Of a DNA stretch of 64,000 bases, positions 11,331-23,820 are shown in pieces. The stretch is from positions 186,001-250,000 of the forward strand of contig JACGCM010002112.1 of assembly GCA_014058105.1 (NCBI GenBank), written 5' to 3'. The stretch comes from Kingdonia uniflora (lineage: Eukaryota; Streptophyta; Magnoliopsida; Ranunculales; Circaeasteraceae). Under the pieces are notes generated by a model that saw nothing but the letters and a program-made list of their open reading frames with translations, had not been told where the DNA came from and made no database searches. How positions within the stretch are numbered: position 1 is the first letter of the stretch; every line of letters begins with the position of its first letter. The translations under genes were made by a program, and so were the position numbers.

Positions 11331-12796
11331 ATCGCCCCCTCGAAGCTGAAGTCACGAGTGGCTTTGGTTGAGAAAGAATATGTAGAGTTGTATTGTTAGA
11401 AGTTGAAAAGAAATGACGTATTAATTTACGCGACGCTTAGGGTTCTAAGAGTGGCTCTGTATTGAATGGTGACTATTTTGGAAGCGTACCTATGTATTAA
11501 ATACGAGGGTTATATACATAGTACCTGTACCAAAGATTTTGGCAAATACACTATTATGAAAAATTCTATGGGAGTCTAGGTTAATGGTGAAGACCCGGAG
11601 AATTGTCTATAAAGAGAGAGTTTCTACGGAGATGCAGAAATTTAAGTTGAGATACTTCGGCGACAATTCATTAGAAAGGCCCACCCCATTTCTGCTCTAC
11701 TGACGTATATGGGAATGTCAGAAGAAGAAGCGGCTGAAGCTGAAGAAGATTTTTTCTGTATGTGGAGATTTCATTAAGTTGTCTTAACAAGCGAGTAACA
11801 TTAGAGGTGTCTCTATATCCTTGCAGAGGACAAGGTTGAAGTGACAAATGTGGGGGCTGGTGTAGCTGCAGGGCAATTTTGCCAGTTTCTTGTGCAGGAT
11901 TGGATTCAAAGGTCGGGCCTTCTTCATCTCCACCAACTCTATGATGGTGGTAGTTAAAGAGGAGGCAACGGTGGTAGTAGAGAAGGGAGACGAATATTAG
12001 AAGTCTGCTTCTGTACCATCATCATTTTTTGGCTCTAAGAAGACCTTCTGTTTGAAGAGTTGGTTCAAGAACTAATTTCCTATCTTCTATAGCTTCTATT
12101 TGAAGTTCGGATCCATGTCTAAACTTTGACCAAACTTAAAGAAGGGAGGATGCTCAGTGTTTTCAAATGCCTACTTTGCTTCAGAAGATTCTTGGAGTGA
12201 AACATCACTGAAGTTAGATGAACTGAAGGATTCATTATTTTTAAGTACCTGAGGACTTGATATTTGTAAAGTACCTGCAATTTATATTCGAGCTTAATAA
12301 AAAATAGTTATTCAAACTTTGTGTTCATATATAGAATAACTTTTGTGATTGAAATTGAGCTATGAGTAATTCAAAGATTTACGAATAGATGATGAAATGT
12401 AATATATAAGATTGGACCTGCAAAATATGTTATAGCAATCAAGCTGTAAAAAAGTTTGTATAAAATGAAAGATGTGAAAAAACTTTATTCGAACTGAAGA
12501 ACTTATAATTACTGGGGGAGATAACTATAGAAGATTTAGAATTTATAGGGATTAGAAATTTGAGCTCAGAGAGATCTCTTTGAAATATTTGATTGGAGAA
12601 AATAATTTTGAGATAAAGTAGGCCAAAATCACTGATGTCGATGTGGATAGATAAGTTCAAATAATTTATACTCAGGATACTAGGGTTTTTGCTATGAAAG
12701 AACATAATACAAATACGAATTATGGGAGATTTGAAGTAATTTAGAAAATTGCATAAATATGGGAAAATGAGTGTGGATAGGGGTAAGGCATAGAAG
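11331..12796 (+). other. G2 internal sequence, weak coding traces only
   Basis: After the polypurine tract there is no clear gene. A stretch near 11680-11760 reads LTYMGMSEEEAAEAEEDFF on the plus strand and may be an exon of the antisense unit. I could not match it to the equivalent part of G3, so it stays a guess. Confidence 0.3.
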
Positions 12797-13148
12797 ATGG
12801 TATGAACTCTATCTGAGAGAATTCATTACGCCGCTGAGAAACGATTAACGATTAAGATAGCTAAAGTACAAGAGCGGATTTTTGGCTTGCGAGATTATGA
12901 TACTGACTTGCCAATGCCCGAGTATCAGTTTGAAGGTTTAGATTTGATGGGTAAGGTGCTTGAGTTAGGACGTCGCTTCTACGAGGAGCTTTTCCTAGAA
13001 GTGATTATAACCTTCAGCTCAAAAAAAGGGTGTGAGACTAATTGCTGAAGAAGAGATCAAGTTGGAAGATGTGAGGGTTGATAGAGGCAAACTAATTAGG
13101 TATGGCTCCCCAGGACATCTGGGATGTTTTAGGTGTAATTATATGTGA
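12797..13148 (+). pseudogene. Small antisense ORF of G2, shared with G3
   Basis: Function is unknown. It starts at ATG 12797 with MV*TLSERIHYAAEKRL and TIKIAKVQERIF. After a seven-A run (frameshift near 13025) it ends EDVRVDRGKLIRYGSPGHLG and CFRCNYM, with a stop at 13146-13148. G3 at 48131-48483 on the minus strand gives MVRTRSQRV*HVVEGRL, AIKVAKVCGRLF, AEDERIIGGELIRCGTVGHL and SFFRCKYF. Start, end and length (352 against 353 bp) agree. One nonsense codon (TGA where G3 has CGC/CGA-type Arg context) and one frameshift disable this copy. It may be a separate gene or the first exon of the antisense gene that follows. Confidence 0.7.
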
Positions 13149-13408
13149 GAGAGTGAATTGTATGAGGTCGAATAACTGCCAAGGGCATATAATTAGAATG
13201 ATATATTAATATGTCCCATTTTGTAGCAAATGATGTTGCGACTATTTTAAATAAAGAATTTCAATTTTTTGAAATATTTAGAGTGTTGGAAATAACGTCA
13301 ACACTTCTATAAGTAGTAGAAGCCAAAATATAAAAAGCAGGTTGCTTTGTTTTTTGTCTCTTATGTTATTGTAGGGAAAATTCAATTGCTTATAAATATT
13401 GAGTCATC

Positions 13409-16200
13409 ATGAGTCTGGGGAGGTTTGAGGATGATTTGGGTAATAGAGATGAGAATATAATAAAATATCACGCAGGGGGAAACGATGGGAAGGTGGTTTC
13501 ACCGAAAAGGAGCAAAACGTCTGACATTAATTATGAAAAGGACGCTTCGGTTCCAAAATCGAGGGCGGCTCGTGCAAGGTCCAATAATTGCCAACAAAGA
13601 TTTACTTAAATGTTTAAAGAGAGAGACTATAAATATTGTTTTATCTTCTTCATTGAAATATTTATCAACTTCTGAAAAATTGAAGAACAGAGATAGAGAA
13701 AAGAAAAAAAATAGCAGAAATTCTTTTGAGAGATTAGACCAGAGTGATTAATAGTCAAGGCGAGAGAAGGTTGCAGAGACTGAGTCACGAAGGTAGTTAT
13801 ATAGCAGCATTGTGAAGGAAAGATTTGGCGCTGCGTCAGATTCGTTTTCAGACATTGAATGTTTGTAAAATGTTTTTGTGATAGTGTTGATGTGAATTTT
13901 GTGAAAGATTTTTGTGGTTTCAAATTTCAAAAAATTACTATTTATAGTAACCCAGAAAAATCTGTTTGATATATGTGTATAAAAGAGATGTGAATTATAT
14001 ATGTATATGTATGATGTATGTATAAAGGATAATAAGAGAATACCTGGACCTGCATGTAGGTCGAGCGGGAGGAGTATTTAGGAAGAATTAAACCTCATCT
14101 TAGATTTGTTGTCGAGATGGAGACTTCCCCTGTGATGGAGGCTTTGACCTCAAATCGTTCGGCTTAATCTGCTAATATAGAATCTAATGGGGAGGACGAA
14201 GTAGGAGTGGCTCAATTTCCAAATTTTCCTGGACTATTGATATTATTCCCTCCGAACTCCGATGTGCTTAGAGAGTTTTGTAAATCCAAGGCTCTTATAA
14301 GGGGAAGATGGGGGAACTTTATCGATCATGCCAGTAGGCAGTTTCGAAGTTGTATAGTAGGATCTGGGGATGAGCATTTCTTTTTGCTGGCTAATTTAAA
14401 GAAGGAAAATTTGAAAGTGGTTTAGGTGAATCGATGTACTTAGAGTATTATGATGGGAATGTTCAGAGTGACTTGAAAGATAGTTTTTTGTGTTACCTTT
14501 ATCAGTTAGAGTATGAGTTGAGTTTTCCCTTAGCAATCTTGCGAAAGGGATAATGAATATATAGGGGCATGTCATGTCCAGTTGATTGGGAGCATGTGGG
14601 AGGTGATAAATGTATGTGAGAGTTTGAATAAATTATGGGAGGAGAATGAGGTAGAGAGGAGAGTATCTCTTGAAGATGTATTCCAGTTTTATAGAGTGAA
14701 GAATTATTCTGCAAGTGGAGGGGCATACTTCTTTGCGAGCTCTTCTCGACCTCTTTTCTTCGATCTAAATTTAGCAGGTCGAATGCGGAATGATAATGTT
14801 ATTTGGGTAAAAGGTGATTGCCTTCAAAGAGATGATGAAGAACCCATAGAACTTCTGCATAGAACTTTGAAGAAAAGTAACTATAATAACGTATAATATT
14901 GAACTGCTAAAATCAAATGTTGTTCTGCTATTGATAATGTGTTGTTATTTGACAGGTCATTTGTCGAAGGTGAAGAAGAAGAAGTCCTTGGTAGATACTG
15001 TTGCTCAAGAAGGGGTTAAGCTCGAGGCAGTGCTAAAAGACCTCGGTATAAATATAAATAAATGTTATAATAGTAAGTCAAAGAAAGTTCAAAAATCTCA
15101 AGCAACAAGACTTATGATGGTTATTGGCGGCAATAAGAAGAAGGGAACTGATGGAGAGAGACGAGTGGCTTTGCCATAGGCCCCTACAGTAGATTTCACA
15201 GATGTACCAGAGTCTACCCGTTAAGCAAGCTAGCTCAAGCATTTCCGAAGAGGAAGATGTTGAAGCGTGGCTCGACCTCTAGAACCACGGGGAGTGGTGA
15301 TGTCGAGGGAGGGGCAAAAAAGATAAGGGTAGATCCTTCTTCTAAACTTATTAGGGCAAAGGTCGCGGAGAATCGGCCAGGTGTAGAAGATGAGTTGAAA
15401 GTTGTGGAAGATAGGGTGAGGCTTGCAGCTCGCAAGGGTGTGGAGGAGATGAACAAAATGGTAAGTTTGATGATTTAAATTTTATCTAAATTCTGTATAG
15501 TGATTCGAGCTTAAAAGGTGTCTAATTTTTTTTTGCAGGCTGCTCGTTTGATGAATGGGATCTGCCTTGGGATTGAAGGGGAGAAAGTCAACCTCAAGAG
15601 TGGGAAGGCAGAGCTCAAGAAGGAGGTAGCTCGATTAAAATCTGATTTGGTTTAGGAGGGGAAGCGACTGAGTTCTGTGAAGGCTGGGCAAGAGGTAAAG
15701 ATTAGCGAGCTGACAGAAGAAACGAGGAGGAATCTGAAAGTGGCGTTAGTTTAGCGTGATAGACTTGGGTGTCACCTTATGAAAATGGGGTATTTCAAAA
15801 TTGAAGTGAATGATATTATGGAGGATACCTACGTTGAAGATGTGGAGGTTGAGGATGATAGGGCTGACGCTGTGAGAGGGTTGGATGGAGTTTTTCCCCA
15901 GACTATGTGAGAAAATGAAGGGGATGATGATGTCAATCCAGAGAATCTGAATGAGAAGGTAGAGTAGAATTGTTAACTATTTGGTTGCATGATTATGAGG
16001 GGTTTGTGAACTGTAATTGCATGAATCAATGAAGGATAAATTTATGTAGGCTAAGTTATATTTGTAAACCTTGATTGTAGGAACGAAAGGATATGCGCCT
16101 CAAAATAAAATAATTAGAGAATGAGCTTGCTAAGGAGAAAGATGTCTCAGCGTCCCTGTTGACCTCGCAAGCAGAGTTACAGATTAGAAAAGGGCAAGAA
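13409..16200 (+). pseudogene. G2 antisense multi-exon gene (N-terminal two thirds)
   Basis: Function is unknown. A first exon region (13409-13750) has PKSRAARARSNNCQ, resembling AKSKAACVSPKNY in G3. The next (about 14115-14895) has GVAQFPNFPGLLILFPPNSD and LREFC, resembling VKFPDFPGKLYRYF and VFREYC in G3. It continues with VSLEDVFQFYRVKNYSASGG and LAGRMRNDNVIWVKGDCLQ, which recalls the Pfam 'putative gypsy type transposon' domain (PF04195). Later exons begin after GACAG (14956), GCAG (15539) and TTGTAG (16080). The 15540-15967 exon matches G1 exon 147-566. Stops and a missing C-terminal coiled coil show decay. The gene is cut at about 16200-16440, where gag sequence joins. Confidence 0.72.
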
Positions 16201-16440
16201 ATATTTGGCTTATATACTTCATTACTCTAGAGCTACAAAGTTAAAATTAAGGCATAGAGATAGACCAAAAACTTACAAGCAATTTAGGGGCAATGGTACT
16301 CAACTGTGTATATCAAACTGCTAAAAAAGTTATAATATAGAGAAAGTGTACCTTGGAATTGGAAGTATATGTTATTGTTCATCGAATTGGGATCATACTT
16401 CAACCTTAAGTTTAGAAGCAGTTTCACACAGTATCACATA

Positions 16441-17082
16441 GTAGTATGGAAACCTTTCGGTATTTCCATATCAAATAGTTCTTTGGAATCGAACTTCCTT
16501 ATAACTTGGTAAGGTCGTCTGTAGTGCCCAGAACTTGCACTTCAATCAATTCGAGGTTGAGGTTACTGTTCTTCATCCTAAAGTTTGGAGAATTGGTAAC
16601 CTCTGCTGATTTTAGATTGAACTTCACCACCCAATTAAATGGAAGGTTGATGTTCGTGTTGAATATTTCTGGAAATAACATTGCTAGTGGCTCCTCGAGG
16701 TCCCAATCTGTCTCGTATAAAAACTCGGGTGGTCTTCGACACATGATTGCGATCTTTAGTTTGAAGAGCCTGTTAAGTATCATGCAGAGCTTGTGATGCA
16801 ATCTACATAGTTATCATCTGGTCTTCATATCGTGTCAAATGAGCCTGTCGCTCAACTTCGAGCTCTTTCTCGCAGAGCTCTACATCAATAGTCAACTGAC
16901 GTTCGAGCTCATTGCGTTTTCCTTTCTTAACGTGGAGGTTTACCCTAAGTTCTGTAAGTTATTCCAGCTCAACTGAAAGATCGATCTGGATTCCGGTTGC
17001 TGATCGTCTGGAAGTGACCATGATTGGAGATTGATAGTAGAGTGAATCTATGCCTTAGGATTTCATGGAAATGTTTTCTTTC
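16441..17082 (-). pseudogene. G2 gag 5' remnant
   Basis: On the minus strand this reads MVTSRRSATGIQIDLSVELE, LTELRVNLHVKKGKRNELER, then CEKELEVERQAHL and EDQMITM. These match the start of G1 and G3 gag (G3 begins MVTSK). At 16441 the frame ends in ELFDMEIPKGFHT, the point where G1 gag continues. From there leftward the sequence is an antisense-gene intron, so this is the junction of a deletion that removed the rest of gag and all of pol. Confidence 0.75.
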
Positions 17083-17099
17083 CCAAAGAAGGTGCTAAA

Positions 17100-17714
17100 T
17101 ATAATGGCCAAATTCTGTAAGTTCGAGATGGCCCAGAATTAGCTCTTATACCAATATTACTATGACAAAAACTAATATAAAATAAGAAATGACGCAGGTG
17201 TTTTAGCGTGGAAAACCTCTGAATAGGTAAAAAACCACGACCTCGGGTTGATGTTTTAGTAACAGTAACTTTTATTGCTTGAGGGTGATATCTTATTACA
17301 AGTGATCTCTCGAACTAGAAATACTTGATCTTGTAAATAAGAAATTTGGTGTTGGAGAATCTAGAAAATATGGCTTTCTTGGTGATTTATCGTATATTTT
17401 TTTGGTCCTTGTCTCTTCTGAAACTTTTTCCTTATATAGGCCTTGCCCGCAGTTCGTTATCGTGCTGAAGCACGTTCATCGAGCAATGTGGGAAGTGGTG
17501 GTTGATTGAGTAACTGTTGAGCTCGTAAGAGACAGGTATCTTTAATTTGTTTATACTTTTCTGCTTGTGTTTGATTCACGTTCTTCATCAGCTCGTGGGG
17601 TAGGCGACATTGTTGACTGTTCATGTCTCGCATAAAATGCGTGAGTCAGATATGGAGGTAGTTCAAATTGGAAAATAGTTCGAATTGGGTTAGATCGAGG
17701 GATAGGTCCCTACA
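17100..17714 (-). repeat. 5' LTR of G2
   Basis: It begins TATAATGGCC next to the primer-site complement GGTGCTAAA and ends GGGATAGGTCCCTACA, matching the left LTR. Helitron coding sequence resumes directly after the 5-bp duplication. Confidence 0.88.
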
Positions 17715-19065
17715 ACAATAATCACCCATATATTTTTTTGACAATGACTTTGAATCCTAATTGGACAAAAATAAAGAACCAAATCGCAACTAACAGACCT
17801 GATTTAATTGCACGTGCATTCGAGTTAAAGCGACGTGCCCTAATGAAGGAAATAAAAAAAGGTAACGTATTTGGTCCATTGGTACCATATGTTTAAGCAA
17901 TTGAGTTTCAATAAAGAAGATTACCCCCTTCCACGCACTTTTCTTTCTCCAACAATCACACAAAATTTACAACCGCGATCAGGCTTACCAAATCATATCA
18001 ACTAAATTTCCCGATGAAAACATTAATCAGCTCTATACCAGACTATCAAGAGATGTATGATACATGGACCTTGCAGAACTCAAAATCTACATATGGCCTG
18101 TATGGAAAATGGAAAATGCATAAAAAGATATCCAAGGATCTGCATAAAAATTACAATAATAGATATTGATGGGTATCCTGTATATCGTCATCGTGAGATA
18201 GACACAGTTCATAAATTGGTGAATGGACAATAGGTCGATAGCAGAGATGCAGTTCCTCATAATCCATACTTAACAAGGATGCTTGACTACCATATCAATG
18301 TTGAAGTATGTACAGCAGTTCAATGCGTCAAATATATACATAAGTATATATACAAGGGTCATGATTGAACCACACTGGTATTTTATGCAGACGACGAGAT
18401 TTAATAATACCTCGATGCAAGGTGCATTGGTCCACCTGAGGCTATATGGCATTTATTCGAGTATTCGTTACATGAAGAGATTCCTTCAGTAACCAGATTT
18501 GAGCTTTACTTACCTGGAATGTATAATGTGGTTTATGATGAGAGGGAACCAATCAAAAATGTTATTTTTAGAGCACAAGATCAGAGATCGACACTCTCAG
18601 GGTTTTTCGATTACTGTACGAGACATAACACGACAATAAGGTACACTTATCAAGAGCTCCCGGAGTTCCATACCTGGCACGAGAAACCATGTATATGGCT
18701 TCCAAGAGTAGGGCTAAAATCAATTGGTAGAATTTATTTTGCACTTCCAAATTCTAGGGAAAGATACTGCGTATGTTTGCTATTAACTATCGTAAAATGC
18801 CTGCATTCTTTTGTATACTTATGAAATGTGAACAGAGTTTTTCACAACACGTTTAAAGCAGCATGTGTTGCACTTGGATTACTTGAAGATGATAAAGAAT
18901 GGATACAGTATCTTGAAGTGGCAACTATTATGCAAATTGGGTACCAATTACAAAGACTTTTTGCTATTATTCTTATCCATTGTTGTCCAATAGATCTAAT
19001 GGGATTGTGGACAAAGTTTTTGATAAATATATGTGATGACTTGAAATTCAAATTTAAGGAAAAAT
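17715..19065 (+). pseudogene. Helitron Rep endonuclease and linker region
   Basis: The first frame reads PYIFLTMTLNPNWTKIKNQI and then RPDLIARAFELKRRALMKEI, a canonical Helitron Rep segment. The HUH region (normally GLPHAHF) near 17925-17950 is broken by a small insertion and frameshift, so nicking activity is gone. Further blocks follow in several frames: LPGMYNVVYDERE (18515-18550), YTYQELPEFHTWHEK (18640-18690), IGRIYFALPNSRERYCVCLL, NTFKAACVALGLLEDDKEWI and VEVATIM-like sequence up to 18935. Order and spacing match plant Helitron proteins. Confidence 0.85.
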
Positions 19066-20712
19066 TTGGAATTCCAAATCCAGCAGAATACTGACTGCGA
19101 CCTATTTTTATTGGAACTAATATTACAAGAAGAAGGTAAGAGTCTCATAGATTTTGACCCTGATTTGAAAACTACTGAAAGATGGAGCCCTGAGGATATT
19201 AGAAACCGGCTATCATGGAATCAAGAACATTTGACATCTGATGCGCAACATGTAGAATCTTTAAGCAATGTTGATCAGATTAACGATGAACAGCGGTACA
19301 CTTATAATGCAGTTATTGATTCTGTTTGAAATGAAGTTGGAACTGTCTTATTCTTGAACGGAGCTGCTAGCATAGGAAAAACATTTGTATACAACTCTTT
19401 AGAATCAACATGTCATAATGAAAAGAAAATTACAATATTAGTAGCATCATCAGGTATTGTATCATTACTACTAAATGGAGGTCGAACATCCCATTCAACT
19501 TTTAAGATACCCATAAAAATTTTAGATAACTTAATGTGTTGGTTTTCGAAGCAATCAATACATGCAGAGTTATTCAAAAAAACAAAGCTTATCATTTAGG
19601 ATGAAGTTCCCATGCACCACAAATATTGCGTGGAAGCGGTGGATTGATTTCTTCAAGACGTTCTAGGAAATGAAAGGCCATTTGGAGGAATAACTGTTGC
19701 TTTAGGAGGTGAATTTTGCTAAATTCTTCCAGTAGTGCCAAAAGGTGTCTGTGAGGATATCGTTTCAGCTTCTTTGAGAAGATCGTATATTTGGGGAAAC
19801 GTACAAGTAATATCCTTATTGCAGAATATGTGACTAATCAACAACAGCTATTAGAATATCGCATTCGCACATGTATTATTGAAGTTAACCTATATTTATC
19901 CTATCTAATATATTTGTTTTAGTAAAAAGTTCACTAATGCACTTCTATTTAAAATATATGTAGATAGGATCTAATCAGAAAGAAACAATTGATTACTGAC
20001 GACATTTAATAAATGTGCAAATCTAGATGAGCTAATATGTTCAGTTTACCTACATTTTGATAAACTTACAATAGCCTTAACTACATACTTGACTGAAGGC
20101 ACGATTTTATCAGCCCGTAATAAAGATGTTAACATCATCAATATTCAAGGCTAAGAGATTGTATATTTTGCCGCTGACAAGTTATCTGAAGCTGACGCTG
20201 GTGGTCGCACAGTCACAAATCGATATCCTTAAGAATATATGAACTTATTCGATTCTCCAGGTCTACCTCCATTTAGACTAAGATTGAATGTTGGGTGTCT
20301 AGAAATTTTATTACGTAATCTCGCTTCAAAAGATAGTTTATACAATGGGTCCAGATTAATGGTGGTGAGATGCTCTCCAATATTAATCAAAGAAAAGATT
20401 TTAACAGAATGTAAAGCGGGAAACTTGGTATTCATACAAAGAATATCTCTAACTTTGACATCTGACGATTTGACATTTGCTATGACAAGGAGATAGTTTC
20501 AACTTCGGCTAGCATTAGCAATGACCGTCAACAAATCCCAAGGCCAGTTAGTAAAAAATTTTGGGTTCGATTTAACAACTTCTATTTTCAGTCATGGCCA
20601 ACTATATGTGGCATTGTCAAGATGTACATCCCTGAAGAGAATTTGTGTACTTTTACCATCAGATGCTGGAAATACAATAATGAACGTAGTATATCCAGAT
20701 GTTTTGTTGTAG
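19066..20712 (+). pseudogene. Helitron PIF1-like DNA helicase
   Basis: This domain would unwind DNA during rolling-circle transposition. Visible in order are INDEQRYTYNAVIDSV (19280), Walker A in the form LNGAASIGKTFVYN (normally GxAGTGKT; 19355-19395), VASSGIVSLLLNGGRTSHS, then KLII*DEVPM, where the Trp before the Walker B acids is a TAG stop (19596-19601). Next come ERPFGGITVALGG (19670-19710), [18 protein letters not shown] (20521) and [20 protein letters not shown], ending at 20712. Stops at 19327, 19598 and 20496 and scattered frameshifts make it inactive. Confidence 0.9.
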
Positions 20713-21100
20713 GTAAATAACTTAACAGTAACATGACCCACTACACTGATGTTTATCTTTCTTAAGTTCAAAATTTAATATGTTTTTTAGAATGTGACTT
20801 ATTTATATGGTTGACTAATTACTCTATAAATTTAGGAGAATCTTTTCCTTAAATGTGGGAGATGGAAATTAATGAAAAGTATGGAACAATCGTGGGAAGA
20901 GTACAATAAACATGTAAGTATGGTACTTATATAATTAAACATTTCATCTTAATGTAGTTTCAATGATTACAAATATACTTCCTATTTTGTACTAAAACGA
21001 CAAATTCAACAAACACCGGTGATGTATTACCATGGCAATGGATTATAAAAGAGAAATTTGAACATCCAATGTCCACAGCTATGGAGTTCTGTGACTATTA
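20713..21100 (+). other. Helitron sequence after the helicase, no gene
   Basis: This is AT-rich noncoding sequence between the helicase stop and the CACTA left end. The last three bases, TTA (21098-21100), are repeated at 35052-35054 just after the CACTA right end. Confidence 0.6.
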
Positions 21101-21220
21101 CACTACACCAAAATAGGAAAATTACCACAGTCTTTTTTTTATTTTGCCACGGATAATTGTTGTAGCTTATATGAGACAGAGTTTATCCGTGGCAAATAGA
21201 GCTGGGTCCGTAGTAATTTT
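21101..21220 (+). repeat. CACTA left terminal and subterminal region
   Basis: CACTACACCAA matches the reverse complement of the right end for eleven bases and then again at AAATTACCAC. Subterminal motifs ATTACCACAG, GCCACGGATA, TATCCGTGGCAAA and TCCGTAGTAATT follow within 110 bases. They are the same words that fill the right end. Confidence 0.88.
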
Positions 21221-21459
21221 ATTTTCGAGCTTTCGCTCTCTTTTTTTTCTTCTCCCGCGCGATTTTAAGTTCTTATTTTGGTTTCTTTGTTAGAGTTGGT
21301 AAACAGAGGACCAAACTCTCAAACTTCTTAAAAATCAAAATTCCTTGATCAGAAACCCTAAAACCAAAAATTAAACTCAAGTATTCTTCAAATTTGTTGA
21401 TCTCAACAATGGGTTAGTCAATTTTGTCTATATCTCAGTTGATGCCGTTAGATTTGCTG

Positions 21460-22850
21460 ATTTACCGATTAGGTATGATGATGAAACTGAGGTTCATAGG
21501 AGGACCAGTGCCATGATCAAAAACATTCCTACCAAGCTTAGGTATCTCTCCTACTCTCTTTTGTGATTTTTTTGGTTGTTTTTGAGTTAATTGTGTGTGT
21601 TTTGGTTGGTTACAGTAGGACTAAACTGATAGAGTTGCTAGACATTTATTGTGGCAATAAAAATAAGAGGGTTGATGAGCAATATTTAGGATTAGAATCA
21701 TGTCAAGAAGAGATGTATAAGTTTGATTTTGTGTACTTGCCTATAAACTTCAGGTATTGTTAATCTATATATATCTCTCTCTCTCTTTGTGGGATTTGTA
21801 GGTAAAATGATGGTTTGATAACATGGGGTTATGCTTTTGCCTTAGGGTTTGCAGGACTGGGTTGAATCTGGGGTATGCCTTTGTAAACTTCACAAGGTCT
21901 GTTGGGGCAGTGAGGTTCTTTAGATGCTTCCAAAACTTTGGTTGGAAGATCTTTGATTCGAGAAAAGTGTGTGAAATGAAGCTTGCTAGAGTTCAGGCCA
22001 AATTTCATCATCATCATCATCATCATGTGTTTTTATTAATATTTGAGTTATCTTTCTTTGTTTTTAAGTACAAAATGTTTGAGTTAATAGTCTTATCTTG
22101 AGTTGAGATCAAAGTATCAAACTCTTGACTTTTGTTTTCTTGTATTTTTGTACTTTTTGTAGGCAACATGGACTAGTAAGGCACTCTGAGAGCTCTTATT
22201 TTAGGTGTGACACTGATGAGTTTTTGGGTGTGATGTTTTCTCCGGCGGCACTGGATTGCTCGCTTTCGTGTGCGTTTTCGGTTGGTGTCACAGAGAACCA
22301 AAAAATGAAGGCCAAGGCTAGGCCATTCTCCTTTTCTCTTAAGTACAATACCAGACTCTTCTTCTCTTCTTCTCCATACTTTCCTCTACCCTTAATACCA
22401 CCTTCACCTTCACCATCACCTTCACCGGTGGTTCACGCACCATTTGTGCATCATTTTGTACCATTACATTACCCCATCATGAAGCTATTCTTATATTTCT
22501 TACAACCATCGCCGCAACTACAACCAGACCTACAATCTCGTACTACAACCAGTATCACCATAACTACTACTACCAACAATGTGGTGACATACAAGGGGTC
22601 TAAGCCCTTTGGGATGTCTAGTGGGAGAGATAAGAGTAAGGTAGAGTTTGGGAGTTGTAGGGTGGGGGGTGGGGGGGGGGGGGAGAAGAAGAGGGCTTTT
22701 TATGGACATAATCAGAAAAGGAATACTAATGGTCATGGGCAGGGGATTATCTGGAGGGCTAAAATAGTGGTGAAAGAGGATTTGATGGAGGGGGAGGAAT
22801 CTAAAAACTCACAGATAGACACAGACACAGTCTTCTCCCTTTGACTTTAT
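21460..22850 (+). pseudogene. MEI2/TERMINAL EAR1-like gene fragment, module 1
   Basis: MEI2-like proteins bind RNA through a C-terminal RRM and act in meiosis or meristem timing. Exons with GT/AG borders are: to 21541 (SAMIKNIPTKLR), 21619-21753 (TKLIELLDIYC, then YKFDFVYLPINFR), 21855 to about 21995 (GLNLGYAFVNFTRSVGAVRF, FDSRKVCEMKLARVQ), and from 22164 (QHGLVRHSESSYFRCDTDEF, MFSP). This is the C-terminal RRM of the MEI2/TEL family in correct order. The last exon then runs directly into a proline-rich stretch resembling a family N-terminus (KARPFSFSLKYNT, PFVHHF), so the exon order is scrambled. A CAT microsatellite at 22005-22026 ends exon 3. Confidence 0.82.
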
Positions 22851-23820
22851 TGGGAATGATGAGAGTGAGCTTAATGGGAGGACTAGTGTCATGATAAAAA
22901 GTATCCCTAACAAGCTTAGGTATCTCTCCCTGTGTGTGTGTGTGTGTGTTTGAATCTCTCTTTTGTGATTTGTTTTTTTAATTTTTTTTAATTTTATGTT
23001 TTGGTTGCCGCAGGACTAAGTTGATAGAGTTGCTAGACATGCATTGCGACAAAGAAAACAAGAAGGTTGATGAACAATATTCATAGTCATGTCAAGATAT
23101 GTCTGACTTCAGGTATTGTTTATCTCTGTGTGTGTGTGTGCGTGATTTGTAGGTAAACTGATGTTTTTATAACATGGGGTTATGCTTTCTAGGACTGGGT
23201 TAAATCTGGAAAACTTTAATAGGTCTGCTGGGGCAGTGCTGTTCTTCAAAGGCTACCATAACTTTGATTCAAACAAAGTGTGTGAAATCAAGCTTGCAAG
23301 AGTTCAGGTCAGATTTCATCATCATCATAATATGTTTGAGCTATCTTTATTTGTTTATAAGTGAGATCAAAGTATCAAACTATTAGCTTTTGTTTTCTTT
23401 GTGCTTTTTTGTACTTTTTGTAGGGGAAACAAGGACTAGTAATGCACTTTGCGGACTCTTATTTCAGGTGTGAAGTTGATGAGTAGTTTCCTATGAAGTT
23501 TTCTCTGGCGGCACAGGATGACTCGCTTTCGTGTGCGTTTTCGGTAGGTGTAACAAAGAACCAAAAAATGAGCCCCAATGCTAGGCCATTCTCCTCTTCT
23601 CTTCAATACAACACCAAACTCCTCATCTCTTCTCCTCCATACTTTCCTCTACCCTTACCGCCACCACCTTCACCAGTTTTTGAGTTTCATCCACCTTTTG
23701 CGCATCACTTTTCCCCACTACAGTGCCCCATGAAACCATTCTCTTATTTTTTACCACAACCAAACCTGCAATCTCACACAACAACCATTATCACAACAAC
23801 TACTACTACTAACAAGATGG
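22851..23820 (+). pseudogene. MEI2/TERMINAL EAR1-like fragment, module 2
   Basis: This is a second, more decayed copy of the same exon series: TSVMIKSIPNKLR (to 22919), TKLIELLDMHC (from about 23013), a shortened GLNLENFNRSAGAVLFFKGY (from about 23190), KVCEIKLARVQ, and KQGLVMHFADSYFRCEVDE with a stop at 23485. It is followed by MSPNARPFSSSLQYNT and a proline-rich segment. Introns hold TG repeats. The base-level similarity to module 1 points to tandem duplication within the transposon or capture of a tandem gene pair. Confidence 0.8.

Larger units (their letters stand above)
10742..17714 (-). mobile_element. Non-autonomous Tat-type element G2 (gag-pol mostly deleted)
   Basis: Two related LTRs bound 6973 bp. 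A purine-rich tract (GAGGGGGCGAT on the minus strand, 11331-11341) lies inside the left LTR and a decayed primer site (17083-17099) inside the right, so the element reads right to left. Flanks are ACAAC (10737-10741) and ACAAT (17715-17719), a 4/5 site duplication. Inside are a gag 5' remnant and most of the antisense gene. Protease, RT, RNase H and integrase are absent. It must have moved with proteins supplied by a relative, or was deleted after insertion. Confidence 0.85.

Noticed and set aside
22125..22844. 239-codon frame with poly-His and proline/serine runs as a novel protein
   Set aside because: It is the joining of a MEI2-type C-terminal exon with an N-terminal-like exon inside the transposon; the runs come from microsatellites.
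22931..22949. TG and CT microsatellites (also 21774-21786 and 24658-24672)
   Set aside because: Ordinary simple repeats in introns and leaders of captured genes; they carry no separate signal.
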